From CAWFPR01 sp963817635 (GTDB lineage Bacteria; Acidobacteriota; Vicinamibacteria; Vicinamibacterales; 2-12-FULL-66-21): a stretch of DNA of 64,000 nucleotides. Shown in pieces: positions 63,194-64,000 of the stretch (position 1 is its first letter; every line of letters begins with the position of its first letter). The DNA lies in NCBI GenBank assembly GCA_963817635.1, contig CAWFPR010000005.1, positions 124,001 through 188,000 of the forward strand. The letters run 5' to 3'. A program made the translations under genes and the position numbers. The notes under the pieces were generated by a model. It did no database searches. It saw only the letters and a list, made by a program, of their open reading frames with translations, and had not been told where the DNA came from.

Positions 63194-64000
63194 ATGCAGC
63201 CGTCGATGTTCAACGTCCGTGTTCCGCTCGACGGTCTGACCGGGCAGGACGAGGTGTTCCTGATGAACACCTTCACGGACGCCCAGCTCATCGTGTCGAG
63301 GGATGTCGCCGGGTTGCTGGACCGGGTTGGCGAAGCGCGCGCGCCGCTGACGGGCCCTGAGCGCGACGCGCTCTCCACCCTCGCGGAACACGGGTTCGTC
63401 GTGGACAGCCGCGCGTCCGAACGCGAGCAGCTCGAACAGTTCTTCCGGGACGTCCGCGAGAGCACCGACGAGCTGAGCGTCACCGTGCTCACGACGCTGC
63501 AGTGCAACTTCGCGTGCGACTACTGCCTGCAGGGCGACCACGGCGACTACAACAAGACGGCCGCAAAGATGTCGCCGGACACGGCGGTGCGGGTCGCGGA
63601 CTGGACCGAGCGCCGGCTCGACGTCGTCAGGCCTGAGCGGTTCTCCATGACGCTTCTTCGGAGGCGAACCGCTCCTCAACATGCCGGTCATCGACTATCT
63701 GGCCGAGCGGCTCTGGAACGCCTGCCAGGCCCGCGGCGTGCTGATGTCGATGAGCATCATCACCAACGGCCTGCTGCTCACGCCGGAGATCGTGGATCGG
63801 CTGAAGCCGTTCGGGCTGCGGGGCGTGAAGATCACGCTCGACGGCGATCGCGACACGCACGACCAGATGCGCCCGCTCCGCGGCGGCCAGCGGACGTTCG
63901 ACAAGATCATCCACAACATCAGGCAGATCGCGGGCAAGTGCACCATCGCGATTGGCGGGAATTTCGACGAAGTCTCGGTGGACAGCTACCCGGCGCTGCT
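63194..64000 (+). CDS. Radical SAM enzyme (anSME/PqqE-like), partial, one frameshift
   Basis: The start at ATG 63194 has GGAGAG just upstream; ATG 63161 in frame is an alternative. About the first 90 residues (FNVRVPLDGLTGQDEVFL, SRDVAGLLDRVGEARAPLTG) look like the leader-binding or PqqD-like front part of peptide-modifying radical SAM proteins. Then comes the cluster CxxxCxxC in LQCNFACDYCLQGDHGDY. One extra C near 63651 shifts the frame; corrected, it reads MTFFGGEPLLNMPVIDYL with the GGE motif. It continues SIITNGLLLTPEIVDRL and GVKITLDGDRDTHD to the window edge. RiPP or enzyme maturation is possible; the target and any SPASM domain lie outside the window. Confidence 0.78.
   Translation, partial: MQPSMFNVRVPLDGLTGQDEVFLMNTFTDAQLIVSRDVAGLLDRVGEARAPLTGPERDALSTLAEHGFVVDSRASEREQLEQFFRDVRESTDELSVTVLTTLQCNFACDYCLQGDHGDYNKTAAKMSPDTAVRVADWTERRLDVVRPERFSMTLLRRRTAPQHAGHRLSGRAALERLPGPRRADVDEHHHQRPAAHAGDRGSAEAVRAAGREDHARRRSRHARPDAPAPRRPADVRQDHPQHQADRGQVHHRDWREFRRSLGGQLPGAA

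Overview
The window is strongly GC-rich bacterial chromosome, densely coded on both strands. No rRNA, tRNA, CRISPR array, transposase or phage gene was recognised. The gene content suggests an Acidobacteriota member, plausibly class Vicinamibacteria: a pair of very large Oar-like TonB-dependent receptors with carboxypeptidase-regulatory N-termini, Ser/Thr kinases, HpnCDE squalene synthesis, a fused beta-lactamase/NamZ protein, and many lipoproteins of unknown function. That placement is inference from gene content, not a sequence match.

Layout. 1-5.6 kb (minus): beta-lactamase/NamZ cell-wall protein, a nidogen-like putative metallopeptidase lipoprotein, a TPR protein and a CsoR-type metal sensor. 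5.9-13.4 kb (plus): a fatty-acid beta-oxidation operon in the order fadR-like TetR, fadN-like, two alpha/beta hydrolases, fadA, fadE, with a near-perfect FadR box at the start of the regulator. 13.4-21.4 kb: a DUF1684 lipoprotein and two near-duplicate TonB receptors around a HAD phosphatase. 21.6-30 kb: SirB1-like protein, a HAD protein, a calcium-repeat lipoprotein, a lone LuxR-type HTH, a Kef-type antiporter, an M20 peptidase, a rhodanese, a membrane protein with a wHTH regulator, and a metallo-beta-lactamase divergent from a candidate selenocysteine glutaredoxin-like protein. 30-37 kb: thioesterase and double-length ThyX, peptide deformylase and NUDIX, an NtrC-like protein without GAFTGA, and overlapping mutY/mutT. 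37.5-43.4 kb: cobalamin adenosyltransferase, hpnC-hpnD-hpnE, thiI, and a LacD-like aldolase. 43.4-55.5 kb: YgfZ, an exported hydrolase, pntAa-pntAb-pntB, FHA protein, metallo-hydrolase, CDP-alcohol phosphatidyltransferase, degenerate receiver, threonine dehydratase, kinase, SDR, MDH-like protein and an ECF sigma factor. 55.5-61.4 kb (minus): a 2-oxoacid dehydrogenase operon (small membrane protein, E3, E1 alpha, E1 beta, E2, lipB). 61.5-64 kb: an NtrC-family response regulator and the start of a radical SAM enzyme.

Three features stand out. (1) At 29873-30079 a glutaredoxin-like protein has an in-frame UGA where the redox cysteine should be, followed by a bacterial SECIS-like hairpin. (2) At least eight genes have a -10 element exactly 6 nt before an ATG or GTG, which predicts leaderless mRNAs, and two divergent pairs share overlapping back-to-back -10 elements. 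(3) Heptamer arrays (GGCTCAG/GGCTCAA) recur at gene ends.

Many genes carry single-base frameshifts, concentrated in the fad operon (about 6.7-13.2 kb). Several compensate within a few codons, and one extra C near 9554 breaks two overlapping genes at once. This looks more like sequence or assembly error than gene decay. Such genes are annotated over their full inferred span as CDS, with the shifts noted.
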